Shown in pieces: positions 46,902 to 55,379 of a DNA stretch of 64,000 nt. Source of the DNA: Caulobacter sp. 602-1 (GTDB taxonomy: Bacteria; Pseudomonadota; Alphaproteobacteria; Caulobacterales; Caulobacteraceae). The position numbers were made by a program, and so were the translations under genes. Every line of letters starts with the position of its first letter. Positions within the stretch are counted from its first letter, which is position 1. The stretch spans positions 558,001 through 622,000 of the forward strand of contig NZ_RRYI01000001.1 of the NCBI RefSeq assembly GCF_003931565.1, written 5' to 3'. Under the pieces are notes generated by a model that searched no databases, was not told where the DNA came from, and worked only from the letters and a program-made list of their open reading frames with translations.

Positions 46902-48920
46902 TCAGGATTCCCGCCGAGCCCTTGGGTGGGGGACGCGGGCGGTGTTGGCGACCGCGGAAAGCAACTCGCCGGCGTTGATCGGCTTGCCGACGAAGCCGTC
47001 CATTCCCGCCGCCAGGCACTCGGCGATCTCCTCGCTTGAGGCGTTGGCCGTCACCGCGACGATCGGCGTCGCGGCCGCCTCTCCGCCGAGCGCCCTGATC
47101 TGTCGCGTGGCTTCCAGTCCGTCGAGCTGGGGCATGTGAACGTCCATCAGGATAAGGTCGAACCGACCAGACGCGGCGGCCGCCACAGTCGACAGGCCGT
47201 CCTCGGCGAACTCGTAGCGGAGACCCGCTTCGTCCAGCAGGATCGCGATCACGCGACGATTGAGCGGATGATCCTCGGCCACCAGGATCAGGGGGTCGAA
47301 GTCGATGGGGCCGGGCGAAGCGGACGGCGCGGGCGTCTGGCCCGCCGGGCTGACCCGTGGAAAGGTCACATCGACCGTGAAGGTCGAGCCCGCCTGCTGT
47401 CCGGGCTCGGCTCGGATGTCGCCGCCCATCATGGCGACCAGCTCCTTGCAGATCGCCAGCCCCAGTCCGGCCCCGCCGTGACGACGTGTCGTCGTGGCGT
47501 CGCCCTGCACGAAGGGCTCGAACAGGCGTTGAAGCTCGCACGGCGCGATGCCGGGGCCGCTGTCGGAAACGGAGAATGTCACGCGATCCGAGTTCCGGTC
47601 TCCGGAGGCGCGCAGGCTGACGGCGCCGCGCTCGGTGAACTTGATCGCGTTGCTCAGGAGGTTCGAGAGAACCTGCCGCAGTCTATGGCCGTCCGCGAGA
47701 ACGGCTTCAGGCAGCTCCACGCACTCGATGTGCAGCTTCAGATCCTTGGCCTCGGCCGCGAAGCGCCAGATCTCGCCGACGGTCAGCACCAGTTGATGGA
47801 GATCGATCGGCGTCGGGTCCAGCGAGAGAGCGCCGGACTCGACGCGCGCAAGGTCCAGCACCTCGTTGAGGATCGATAGGAGGGCGTCTCCGGACGACTT
47901 GATGAGCTTGGCCATCTCGAGTTCGGCGGGCGGCAGCGGACGCTTGGCCAGGGCATCGGCGACGGCCAGGACCCCATTGAGCGGGGTTCGCAGTTCGTGG
48001 CTCATGATCGCCATGAAGCGAGACTTGGCCTGGCTGGCTTGCTCGGCCTGCTGCCTGGCGGCCTGAGCCTCTCGCGTCCGTTCCTGGAGGTCGCGCTTTC
48101 GCTCGGTCAGGTCTTGGCCCAGGGTTCGCAGCTCCTGGACCTGTTGGCGCAGGCGCTGGTTGGCCAGCGTCAGGGCGGCGTCGACCCGGAGACGCTCGTC
48201 GATGTCTCGACAGACGCCGATGAACTTCTGGGCGCCGCCGATGGTCGCTTCTCCGACCGACAGCTCGATGGAGACGCGGCCGCCATCGCGTCTCGTCAGG
48301 CTGAGGGGCCTGGGACCGACGTTCAGAATGCCGCTGCTGCCCGTCTCCATATAGCGCGCGACGCGGACCTGATGCGTGTGGGCGTCGTTCGCGCTCATCA
48401 GCACCGTCAGGGGCTGGCCGACGAGCGAGCCCGGCGGCCAGCCGCCAAGGGCGTGAGCGGCGGGATTGGCGTTCTCGATGAGGCCGTTCACGTCGATCAC
48501 GAAGATCGCGTCGGCGGCGTTGTCCAGGATCGCGTTCAGACGTTCCTCGGCGGCGGAGTGGGCTTGTCGCGGAAAGAGGACGATCTGGATGGCGGCATCC
48601 TCGTCTTCGGCCTGCCGCCAGGACAGGGCCGACCAGCCCAATCCGGTCAATGTCTCGTCGTCGGCCGGTCCCGCGGGCGCGCGAACCAGTCTGCGCAAGA
48701 GCGCCCGCGCGGTCCGCTCTGGCGCGGTCAGTCGCCGGCTGACCAGAGCCATCGCTTCGGTGGCGTTCAGGATTTCACGGTCGCCCACTATACAGCGAAC
48801 CAGCGTTCCTGTGCTTCTAAACTGTAAGACGATCGGCGCGAAAGCGCCCGATAGGGTGGCGTCTTCGGAGGTATAGTTAGCGCTATCTACGGGGCAATTT
48901 CGAGCGGGTCTTGTCGCCAT
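46902..48920 (-). CDS. hybrid sensor histidine kinase (PAS-HisKA-HATPase-receiver)
   Basis: 672 residues with no obvious membrane helix. An uncharacterised N-terminal region (about 1-120) is followed by PAS (about 125-240; AILDNAADAIFVIDVNGLIENANPAAHALGG), a coiled coil (245-300) and HisKA with FMAIMSHELRTPLNG (His about 307). The HATPase domain follows (LRQVLSNLLSNAIKFT, SDSGPGIAP, GGAGLGLAICKELV), then a C-terminal receiver (about 540-655; LILVAEDHPLNRRVIAILL, LILMDVHMPQLDG, GFVGKPI). It would pass phosphate internally to its own receiver and on to an unlinked phosphotransferase. It is divergent from a LuxR-type regulator with a degenerate receiver, a possible functional partner. Confidence 0.9.
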   Translation of the reverse strand: MATRPARNCPVDSANYTSEDATLSGAFAPIVLQFRSTGTLVRCIVGDREILNATEAMALVSRRLTAPERTARALLRRLVRAPAGPADDETLTGLGWSALSWRQAEDEDAAIQIVLFPRQAHSAAEERLNAILDNAADAIFVIDVNGLIENANPAAHALGGWPPGSLVGQPLTVLMSANDAHTHQVRVARYMETGSSGILNVGPRPLSLTRRDGGRVSIELSVGEATIGGAQKFIGVCRDIDERLRVDAALTLANQRLRQQVQELRTLGQDLTERKRDLQERTREAQAARQQAEQASQAKSRFMAIMSHELRTPLNGVLAVADALAKRPLPPAELEMAKLIKSSGDALLSILNEVLDLARVESGALSLDPTPIDLHQLVLTVGEIWRFAAEAKDLKLHIECVELPEAVLADGHRLRQVLSNLLSNAIKFTERGAVSLRASGDRNSDRVTFSVSDSGPGIAPCELQRLFEPFVQGDATTTRRHGGAGLGLAICKELVAMMGGDIRAEPGQQAGSTFTVDVTFPRVSPAGQTPAPSASPGPIDFDPLILVAEDHPLNRRVIAILLDEAGLRYEFAEDGLSTVAAAASGRFDLILMDVHMPQLDGLEATRQIRALGGEAAATPIVAVTANASSEEIAECLAAGMDGFVGKPINAGELLSAVANTARVPHPRARRES

Positions 48921-49142
48921 AACTTCCTCGAATCGTCTCTCGACACGAGCGTGACACGGTGACGTCTGGCGTTGCTCATCCCTATGGCTAGGCGCCGTAC
49001 CGTAAGTTGCGGCGGATCAATTCCTTGCGGTCCAATTTCATCAAAATACTAGCCAGAGGGCTAGGTGACGCGCCGGGATAGATTCCCTATTTGCGGTATG
49101 GGTATTTGGCGGCGCCACTAAGTTTATCGACGTAGGTCAGCA

Positions 49143-49748
49143 ATGAGGGTGGCGATTCTAGGCTCCGACATGGAGCGCGCGGCGATGCTGCGGAACATGG
49201 TCGCAGAAGCGATCGGAGGCGAGATTGCCGTCGGCGTCCACACCGCCCAACTTCCCGCCGATGTGACATTCGACCTGCTTATCCTCGACGTGCCGGTCAC
49301 GGCGGACCCGATCGATAGCTTCGCGCAGGTCGTCAGCTTGCGGGCGCGACATCGCGTCCTGTTCGCCCCTCGATGCGACCTGGACCTCGCCAAGCTCGCC
49401 TATGCCCAGCGTTTCCAAGGCTTCATTGGAGAGCACATCACCCGCGAGATGCAGCATGCGATATTGCGGTTCATCGTCGCGGGCGGCGAGTATTTCCCTT
49501 GGGTCGACAAGGGCAAGTTAGGGCAGCGGCCGTCGGTGGAGCGGCTGTCCAAGCGGCAACGCGAGGTGCTTGGTCATCTGCTGAACGGCAAGACCAACAA
49601 GCAGATCGCCGACGCGCTCAGGATCTCCCTGGCGACCGTGAAGCTGCATGTTCAGGCCATCCTCAGCGAGGCGGGCGCCCGCAACCGCACCGAGGCCGTC
49701 GTGCGGTTCGGCGGGCTTGGGCGAGCCGACCTCGGGAAGGACGTCTAG
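49143..49748 (+). CDS. LuxR/NarL-type regulator with degenerate receiver domain
   Basis: 201 residues. The C-terminal helix-turn-helix (about 138-195) is clear: VERLSKRQREVLGHLLNGKTNKQIADALRISLATVKLHVQAIL. The N-terminal part has a receiver-like outline with a possible phospho-acceptor in FDLLILDVP. The acidic pair near residue 8 is replaced (ILGSDME), and the conserved Lys loop reads GFIGEHIT. Phosphorylation is therefore doubtful. It may be regulated by expression or by protein contact. It is divergent from the hybrid kinase over 222 nt. Confidence 0.85.
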   Translation: MRVAILGSDMERAAMLRNMVAEAIGGEIAVGVHTAQLPADVTFDLLILDVPVTADPIDSFAQVVSLRARHRVLFAPRCDLDLAKLAYAQRFQGFIGEHITREMQHAILRFIVAGGEYFPWVDKGKLGQRPSVERLSKRQREVLGHLLNGKTNKQIADALRISLATVKLHVQAILSEAGARNRTEAVVRFGGLGRADLGKDV

Positions 49749-49751
49749 TCC

Positions 49752-49811
49752 TTTGTTTTAACGCATTTTCTGGCGACGAACCGGCGTTCGCTTCGTCGGA
49801 AAATGCTCTAG
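49752..49811. repeat. dispersed palindromic repeat, copy 2
   Basis: Inverted relative of the element at 31657-31724. Read on the minus strand it starts CTAGAGCATTTTCCGACGAA and ends near TTAAAACAAA. It fills the gap between two convergent genes. It even supplies the stop codon of the minus-strand small gene, as copy 1 does for the DoxX gene. Confidence 0.75.
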
Positions 49812-49999
49812 ATGGGCTCGCTGATCGGCTGGAAGCTGGCCGGGTCCAGCCCCTCGTCGACGCCCTTCACATAGAGGCCTTCGGCGTGGTGATGGTAGTC
49901 CTCGACCTCGTAGACCTGGCCCGAATAGACGCCCAGGTGCGGCAGGCTCACCCCGGTGCGTAGCAGCATGTCGCCCTGGCGGAAGATGCGTTCGCTCAT
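49808..49999 (-). CDS. small conserved-looking hypothetical protein
   Basis: 63 residues from the ATG preceded by AGGGAG (spacing 6), reading MSERIFRQGDMLLRTGVSLPH and ending ASFQPISEPI. The frame extends 54 nt upstream without a better start. No export signal. The short beta-rich sequence with EVEDYHHHAEGLYVKG has a His-rich centre that could bind metal. I do not recognise a named family. Its stop lies in the palindromic repeat. Confidence 0.65.
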   Translation of the reverse strand: MSERIFRQGDMLLRTGVSLPHLGVYSGQVYEVEDYHHHAEGLYVKGVDEGLDPASFQPISEPI

Positions 50000-50086
50000 C
50001 GTGGCTCCCTCTCGTGACGACGGAACGTGCGGCGCCGGAGGCGGCGGCGCCAAGACACGAGTTCGTCAGCTTCCGAAACGGAACGT

Positions 50087-50710
<624 letters not shown>

Positions 50711-50774
50711 GGCGCGATCTCCCGGCGTCGCGCCCAGCCTGAAACGGGGAGGGAGCGCGACACCGGGCAGGATC

Positions 50775-51206
50775 CTATTCGGTCAGGCTGGCGTCGAGGG
50801 TGATCTCGGCCTTGAGCAATTTGGAGACCGGGCAGCCGGCCTTGGCCTTGGCGGCCAGTTCCTCGAACTGGGCCTGATTGGCGCCGGGGATGCTGGCCTT
50901 CAGGGTCAGGTGCGAGGCGGTGATGGCGTAGCCGCCCTCGACCTGTTCCAGGGTGACCTTGCAGGAGGTGTCCATGCGGTCGGCCTTAAGGCCCGCCTCG
51001 CCCAGGATCAGCGACAGGGCCATGGTGAAGCAGGCCGAGTGGGCGGCGGCGATCAGTTCTTCGGGATTGGAGCCGGGCTGGCCCTCGAAACGGCTGGCGA
51101 AGCCGTAGGGATAGTCCTGCAGGGCGCCGCTCTCAGTCGAGATCGAGCCCTTGCCGTCCTTGATGCCGCCGCTCCAGGCGGCCGAGCCGCTTCTGACGAT
51201 CTTCAT
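50775..51206 (-). CDS. osmC: OsmC-family peroxiredoxin
   Basis: 143 residues from the ATG giving MKIVRSGSAAWSGGIKDGKG. The OsmC fold is shown by LQDYPYGFASRFEGQPGSNPEELIAAAHSACFTMALS with the first catalytic cysteine. A second lies in AKAGCPVSKLLKAEITLDA. The pair reduces organic hydroperoxides at the expense of thiols. The sequence resembles OsmC more than Ohr. The frame is open 156 nt further upstream, but the ATG is the clear family start. Confidence 0.9.
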   Translation of the reverse strand: MKIVRSGSAAWSGGIKDGKGSISTESGALQDYPYGFASRFEGQPGSNPEELIAAAHSACFTMALSLILGEAGLKADRMDTSCKVTLEQVEGGYAITASHLTLKASIPGANQAQFEELAAKAKAGCPVSKLLKAEITLDASLTE

Positions 51207-51307
51207 GTCGGTGTCTCCAGTGGGGTGTTGGACGAGGTCAGGGGGTGTCGAAAGCGTTGCACCACGGCGCGGCCGCGGCGGCTTGAAGGAAACCGCTTTT
51301 CTTGCGC

Positions 51308-51529
51308 TCAGGCGCTGGCGCAGGGCTCGGTCTCGCCGGTCGCCAGGTCGACGCGGAAGCACTGCTCGCGCCCGGTGTCCTCGTCGCGCACGAGGATCGC
51401 CAGCTCGTCGCTGTCGACGTCGTGGGCGAAGTCCTCGACATAGGCGACCGCCGCCGCTTCGGGGCTGGTCTCGTCGATCGAGCGGGCTTGGTGGCCATGC
51501 AGATGCAGGGCGCGGGCGGTGAAGGTCAT
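51308..51529 (-). CDS. small conserved protein (DUF5961-like)
   Basis: 73 residues, MTFTARALHLHGHQARSIDE to EPCASA, with AGGAG ahead of the start. The EAAAVAYVEDFAHDVDSDELAILVRDEDTGREQCFRVDL stretch resembles a small family of alphaproteobacterial proteins often met in stress-gene clusters. Two cysteines and an acidic composition are noted. Function unknown. Confidence 0.7.
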   Translation of the reverse strand: MTFTARALHLHGHQARSIDETSPEAAAVAYVEDFAHDVDSDELAILVRDEDTGREQCFRVDLATGETEPCASA

Positions 51530-51661
51530 GATGGTCTCCTCGGGCAGGAGAAACGCGCCGGGGCCGCTTTCGGATTCATGAGATGCGAAAACGGCGGCGA
51601 GCCCGAAGCCCGAAGCCCGCCGCCCGCCCCCCGCCGTGGGGCGTGACGGGAGGTGCTGACC

Positions 51662-53662
51662 TCAGATCAGATTGTATTCCGGCTTGGCGTAGATCCCGAT
51701 CAGGTCGACGCCATAGACATTGTGCGTCACCTGGTCGGCGAAGAAGGCGTCGGCCGACTTGGCGTAGACGCCGACGTGCTCGGTCTCGGCCGCGGCCAGC
51801 AGCCAGCCGACCATGGCGGCCTTGGTCCCCTGACCGTTGGCGCCGTCCTGACCGTAGTAGGCCATGTAGCTGGCGCGGGTCATGGTCCAGCCGCCGACCA
51901 CGACGGTGGTGTCCAGCAGGTCATGGACCTTTTGGTCGGTGGGCGCCGCGCCGAAGATGGTCGCATAGGCTTTCTTGGTGGCGTCGAAGAGGGTCAGGGA
52001 CCCGTAGGTGGCCGTGAAGGTCGCGGCGCCTTCGCCGTTCTTGCCCAGATTGACAGCGAAGTTGATGAAGCGGTTCACCGTGTCGAACGACTGGTAGTAG
52101 GCGCTGTTCAGGGTGTTGGGGTTCGCGCCGTTTGGGTCGACGAGATAGTCCATGCCCGCGGCGGTCGGGGTCTTGCCCGTGAAGAACTGGTAGGAGAGGG
52201 CGGCGACCGCGCTGGTGTTCACCGTCGCCTTGACGACCAGGCCGATGGCGTCCGTGTAGCTCGTCCCGGAGGCCATGGCGCCGGCGATCGACTTGGTCAT
52301 GGCCTCTGCGCCGGTGCTGAAGGTCTGCAGGCGCAGGACGCTGGCCATGGCGGAGGCCACCCGGCTGTCGACCAGGGCGACCGCGCGGTCCGAGAACTGC
52401 AGGTTCTCGATATTGATGGCGGTGTCCGAGCCGTCGGTTCCGGCGTTGTCCTTGATCTGCCAGCCGCCATTGGCCAGGGCGCTGACGGCGTAGGACGCGA
52501 ACTTCCCGGCATAGGCGGCGGTGTCCAGGCCCGCGCCGCCGTCCAGGACGTCATTGCCCGAGCCGCCGGTGATGCGGTTGGCCACCGCGTTGCCGGCGAT
52601 GGTGTCGGCCGCGGCGCCGCCGATGGCGTTCTCGATGGCCGCGCCGATGGCGATGGTGACGTTGCCGGTCAGGCCGCCCACGCTGGAGAAGAAGCCTTCA
52701 CGCAGGTCGATCGTCTGGGCGACCTTGTAGCCGGAGAAGTCGAAGGTGTCGGTCCCGCCGGCGTCCCACGCGGCGAAGACCAGCTTGGTCGACGACGAGG
52801 TCGCCGAGAACCAGTCGCGCTCGGCGTTGGAGTTGAAACCGTAGACCGTGTCGCCGGTGCGGGTAGTCCTGTTGGCGCCGTAGGCCAGCTGGGCCGCGGC
52901 GATGTCGTCCAGCAAGGGCGAGGCGGCGTAGGCGCCGCCGAACGCGCCGCCGGTGTTGGATTCGCTGAAGTAGGACATCACCGTGTACTGACGGCTATCC
53001 TCGTAATAGTCGGCGTCGGCGCTGTAGGTGATCGCGGTGGCCGCGCCGTCGGCGTTGTAGTCCGACGGGTGGGCCAAGCCGATGGCGTGTCCGATCTCGT
53101 GGACCAGCACCATGCCGCCGTAGTTCGAGCCGTTCGGGTTGCTGTTGTAGCCGAGGCTGGAATTGATCCAGACGTCGCCCGAGCGACTGCTGGGCTGGGC
53201 GTTGCCCGGATAGTAGGCGAAGGCGGCCGAGCCGGACTCGCCGCTGCCATAGTCGCCGAACAGGATGGCGGCGTCGTCGCTGTAGGCGGTCGCGCCCGTG
53301 GTTCCGGCGCCGACGCGCACGAACTTGATGTCGGCCACGTCCGACCAGGCCTGTAGGGCCTTCTCGGTCTGGATGATCTGGGCGGCGTTGAACTGCGAGA
53401 AGCCCGAGGTGTCGCTGGGCATGGTGGTCGGCGCGGTGGCGCGGAAGGCATAGGTCACGCTCGCGCCGACGTGCAGGGCCGGACCCCAACCCGGTTCGCC
53501 GCGCAGCAGCTGGGAGGCCGCCGCGGCCACCGTCAGGCTTTTCTTGCCCGCCACGACGCCGTCGCGAGCGTCGGCGTTGACGAAGGCGTTCGGGGACTGA
53601 TCGCCCGTAATCATCACGGGTTCCTGGCCGGCCTCGGGAAACGTTTCAATGCTCACGGACAT
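51662..53662 (-). CDS. sapA: serralysin-like zinc metalloprotease, S-layer-editing protease SapA
   Basis: 666 residues from the ATG giving MSVSIETFPEAGQEP. An M10A metalloprotease domain (about 60-290) carries the zinc motif HEIGHAIGLAHP (about 187-198) and Met-turn VMSYFSES. RTX-type calcium-binding repeats follow (GGSGNDVLDGGAGLDTAAY, about 375-400). The C-terminal 200 residues are DUF4214-like and probably carry the type I secretion signal; no N-terminal signal is seen. In Caulobacter, SapA is exported like the S-layer protein and cleaves mutated or foreign S-layer chains. The neighbouring ompA-motA-fix order supports the assignment. No S-layer gene is in the window. Confidence 0.87.
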   Translation of the reverse strand: MSVSIETFPEAGQEPVMITGDQSPNAFVNADARDGVVAGKKSLTVAAAASQLLRGEPGWGPALHVGASVTYAFRATAPTTMPSDTSGFSQFNAAQIIQTEKALQAWSDVADIKFVRVGAGTTGATAYSDDAAILFGDYGSGESGSAAFAYYPGNAQPSSRSGDVWINSSLGYNSNPNGSNYGGMVLVHEIGHAIGLAHPSDYNADGAATAITYSADADYYEDSRQYTVMSYFSESNTGGAFGGAYAASPLLDDIAAAQLAYGANRTTRTGDTVYGFNSNAERDWFSATSSSTKLVFAAWDAGGTDTFDFSGYKVAQTIDLREGFFSSVGGLTGNVTIAIGAAIENAIGGAAADTIAGNAVANRITGGSGNDVLDGGAGLDTAAYAGKFASYAVSALANGGWQIKDNAGTDGSDTAINIENLQFSDRAVALVDSRVASAMASVLRLQTFSTGAEAMTKSIAGAMASGTSYTDAIGLVVKATVNTSAVAALSYQFFTGKTPTAAGMDYLVDPNGANPNTLNSAYYQSFDTVNRFINFAVNLGKNGEGAATFTATYGSLTLFDATKKAYATIFGAAPTDQKVHDLLDTTVVVGGWTMTRASYMAYYGQDGANGQGTKAAMVGWLLAAAETEHVGVYAKSADAFFADQVTHNVYGVDLIGIYAKPEYNLI

Positions 53663-53923
53663 ACTCCACTCGCCCCACGCCGGAAGTATGTAGAGAGGGC
53701 ATTTCTCCTGCAATCTCCGCTACTTGCGACATGTGCGCGCACTTCTCTGGCCAAGCTAAGCTTTGCCGGGGCGCCGGCGCGTCCGCGACGTTTTTCGCAA
53801 TTGACCGCGTTTTGTGGCCTTTTCGCCACACCCAAAACCGTGAAGTGCGCGTTTGTCGTGCTGAGGTCCCGGGGACATGTCGGGCTCGAGACATACTACA
53901 GAGACTAGAGAGGGTTTTTAGAC

Positions 53924-55138
53924 ATGAATATGCGGTTGCTTGCCGGCGTCGCCTTGGTCGCGCTCGGCGCGGCCTCGGGTGCTTCGGCTCAAAGCGCCCT
54001 GAGCGGCTTCTATGTCGCGGGCGATGTGGGCTACCACGAGCCGAAGGACGTCAAGGCCACGTCCTCGAACGGCTATCAGTGGAATTTCTCGGGCGACAAG
54101 GACTGGGCCGGCTTCGCTCGCCTGGGCTACAAGTTCTCGCCGAACTGGCGCGTGGAAGCTGAATACGGCTATCGCCCCAGCGACCTGAAGAGCGTCCGCG
54201 GCAACGGTCTGGCCGGCGCTCAGCCGATCGGCCTCTGCACGCCCGGCGTCGGCCGTTCGGCCGCCTCGCCGGACTGCGGTGAGCTCGACGGCAGCCTGAA
54301 GGCCACCACCCTGATGGCCAATGTCATCTTCGACCTGGCTCCCGGCGGCACCTTCAACCCGTATATCGGCGCCGGCGCCGGTACGGCCTGGGTTCACAAC
54401 AAGGCCTATGGCCAGCTGTCGGGCGTTCCGGCCGGCGGCGCTCGCTTCCAGAACACCAACTTCGACGACGTCGACCAGGCCTTCGCCTATCAAGGCATCG
54501 TGGGCGTGGGTTGGAACTTCGCTCCGAACTGGTCGATGGACCTGACCGGTCGCTATCTGGAAACCAAGAACCTCAAGTGGGGCTCGGTGACCCAGAACAC
54601 CGGCCCGGCCGGTGGTTCGATCACGGACGTCGGCACCTTCTCGGGCAAGTACAAGGACGCTTCGGTGACCCTGGGTCTGCGCTACACCTTCGGGTCGCCG
54701 CCGCCCCCGCCGCCCCCGCCTCCGCCCCCGCCGCCCCCGCCGCCCCCGCCCCCGCCGCCTCCTCCGCCCCCGCCGCCGATGCCGGCCGCTCCGGCCTATG
54801 AAGCGCGCGAGTTCGTGGTCTACTTCCCGTTCGATCAGTACGTGCTGACGCCGGAAGCCCAGGCGGTGGTCCAGCAGGCCGCCGAATACGCCAAGGGCGG
54901 CAACGCGACCAAGGTCGTGGTGACGGGTCACACCGACACCTCGGGTTCGGACCGCTACAACCAGAAGCTCTCGGAACGCCGCGCCAAGGCCGTCGCCGAT
55001 GGCCTGGTCAGCCAGGGCCTGAACGCCACGGCCGTGGCTGTCGACTGGAAGGGCGAAAGCGCTCCGGCCGTCGCGACCGGCGATGGCGTCAAGGAACCGC
55101 TGAACCGCCGTTCGACGGTCTCGATCAACTTCCAATAA
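53924..55138 (+). CDS. OmpA-family outer-membrane protein with polyproline linker
   Basis: 404 residues. Signal peptide to about 22 (ASGASAQS). An eight-stranded barrel (about 25-255) has FYVAGDVGYHEPKDV, YKFSPNWRVEAEYGYRPSDL and VTLGLRYTFG. A run of 27 consecutive prolines (259-285) separates it from the OmpA/MotB-like domain (about 295-404): REFVVYFPFDQYVLTPEAQAVV, VVTGHTDTSGSDRYNQKLSERRAKAV and PLNRRSTVSINFQ, which binds peptidoglycan. It anchors the outer membrane to the wall, and the linker spans the periplasm. A strong terminator follows. It is divergent from sapA across 261 nt containing a TGTGGC-N6-GCCACA inverted repeat. Confidence 0.92.
   Translation: MNMRLLAGVALVALGAASGASAQSALSGFYVAGDVGYHEPKDVKATSSNGYQWNFSGDKDWAGFARLGYKFSPNWRVEAEYGYRPSDLKSVRGNGLAGAQPIGLCTPGVGRSAASPDCGELDGSLKATTLMANVIFDLAPGGTFNPYIGAGAGTAWVHNKAYGQLSGVPAGGARFQNTNFDDVDQAFAYQGIVGVGWNFAPNWSMDLTGRYLETKNLKWGSVTQNTGPAGGSITDVGTFSGKYKDASVTLGLRYTFGSPPPPPPPPPPPPPPPPPPPPPPPPPPPMPAAPAYEAREFVVYFPFDQYVLTPEAQAVVQQAAEYAKGGNATKVVVTGHTDTSGSDRYNQKLSERRAKAVADGLVSQGLNATAVAVDWKGESAPAVATGDGVKEPLNRRSTVSINFQ
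54698..54778 (+). repeat. polyproline microsatellite inside the OmpA gene
   Basis: 81 nt of CCG/CCC/CCT codons encode 27 prolines without interruption. Such a tract is prone to length change and needs EF-P-assisted translation. Length variation would alter the periplasmic reach of the peptidoglycan-binding domain. Confidence 0.9.
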
Positions 55139-55160
55139 GGAAGTCTCGATCGACGGAATT

Positions 55161-55190
55161 GGGGGCTGGCCGCGAGGCCGGCCCCTTTTT
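55161..55190 (+). terminator. intrinsic terminator of the OmpA gene
   Basis: GGGGCTGGCC-GCGA-GGCCGGCCCC followed by TTTTT, 23 nt after the stop: a compact, textbook rho-independent terminator. Confidence 0.88.
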
Positions 55191-55213
55191 CTTTGGCGGG
55201 GCAAAAACGGAAA

Positions 55214-55242
55214 GACGCTCCCGATGGGGCGTCGGGAGCGTC
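55214..55242 (-). terminator. hairpin, probable terminator of mnmC
   Basis: GACGCTCCCGA and TCGGGAGCGTC form a perfect 11-bp stem. Read leftward it is followed by TTTCCGTTTTTGCC. It lies 138 nt past the mnmC stop and just after the OmpA terminator. The rest of the gap to 55379 shows no gene I can support. Confidence 0.5.
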
Positions 55243-55379
55243 CGATCCGGCGGACCAAGAGGGCGAAGGACCGCCGTAATGGGGCCGGCAAGAAGGGGGC
55301 GCCAGCCTCATCGGTAGATTTGAACGGGTAGGAAGCGCTGGCGGCAAAGGGTCCGTCGCGCTCCGATAACCGTGTTCGA

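Noticed and set aside
55243-55379. Possible tRNA gene in the gap after the OmpA gene
   Set aside because: I could not fold a cloverleaf with conserved TTCGA arm and acceptor stem on either strand.
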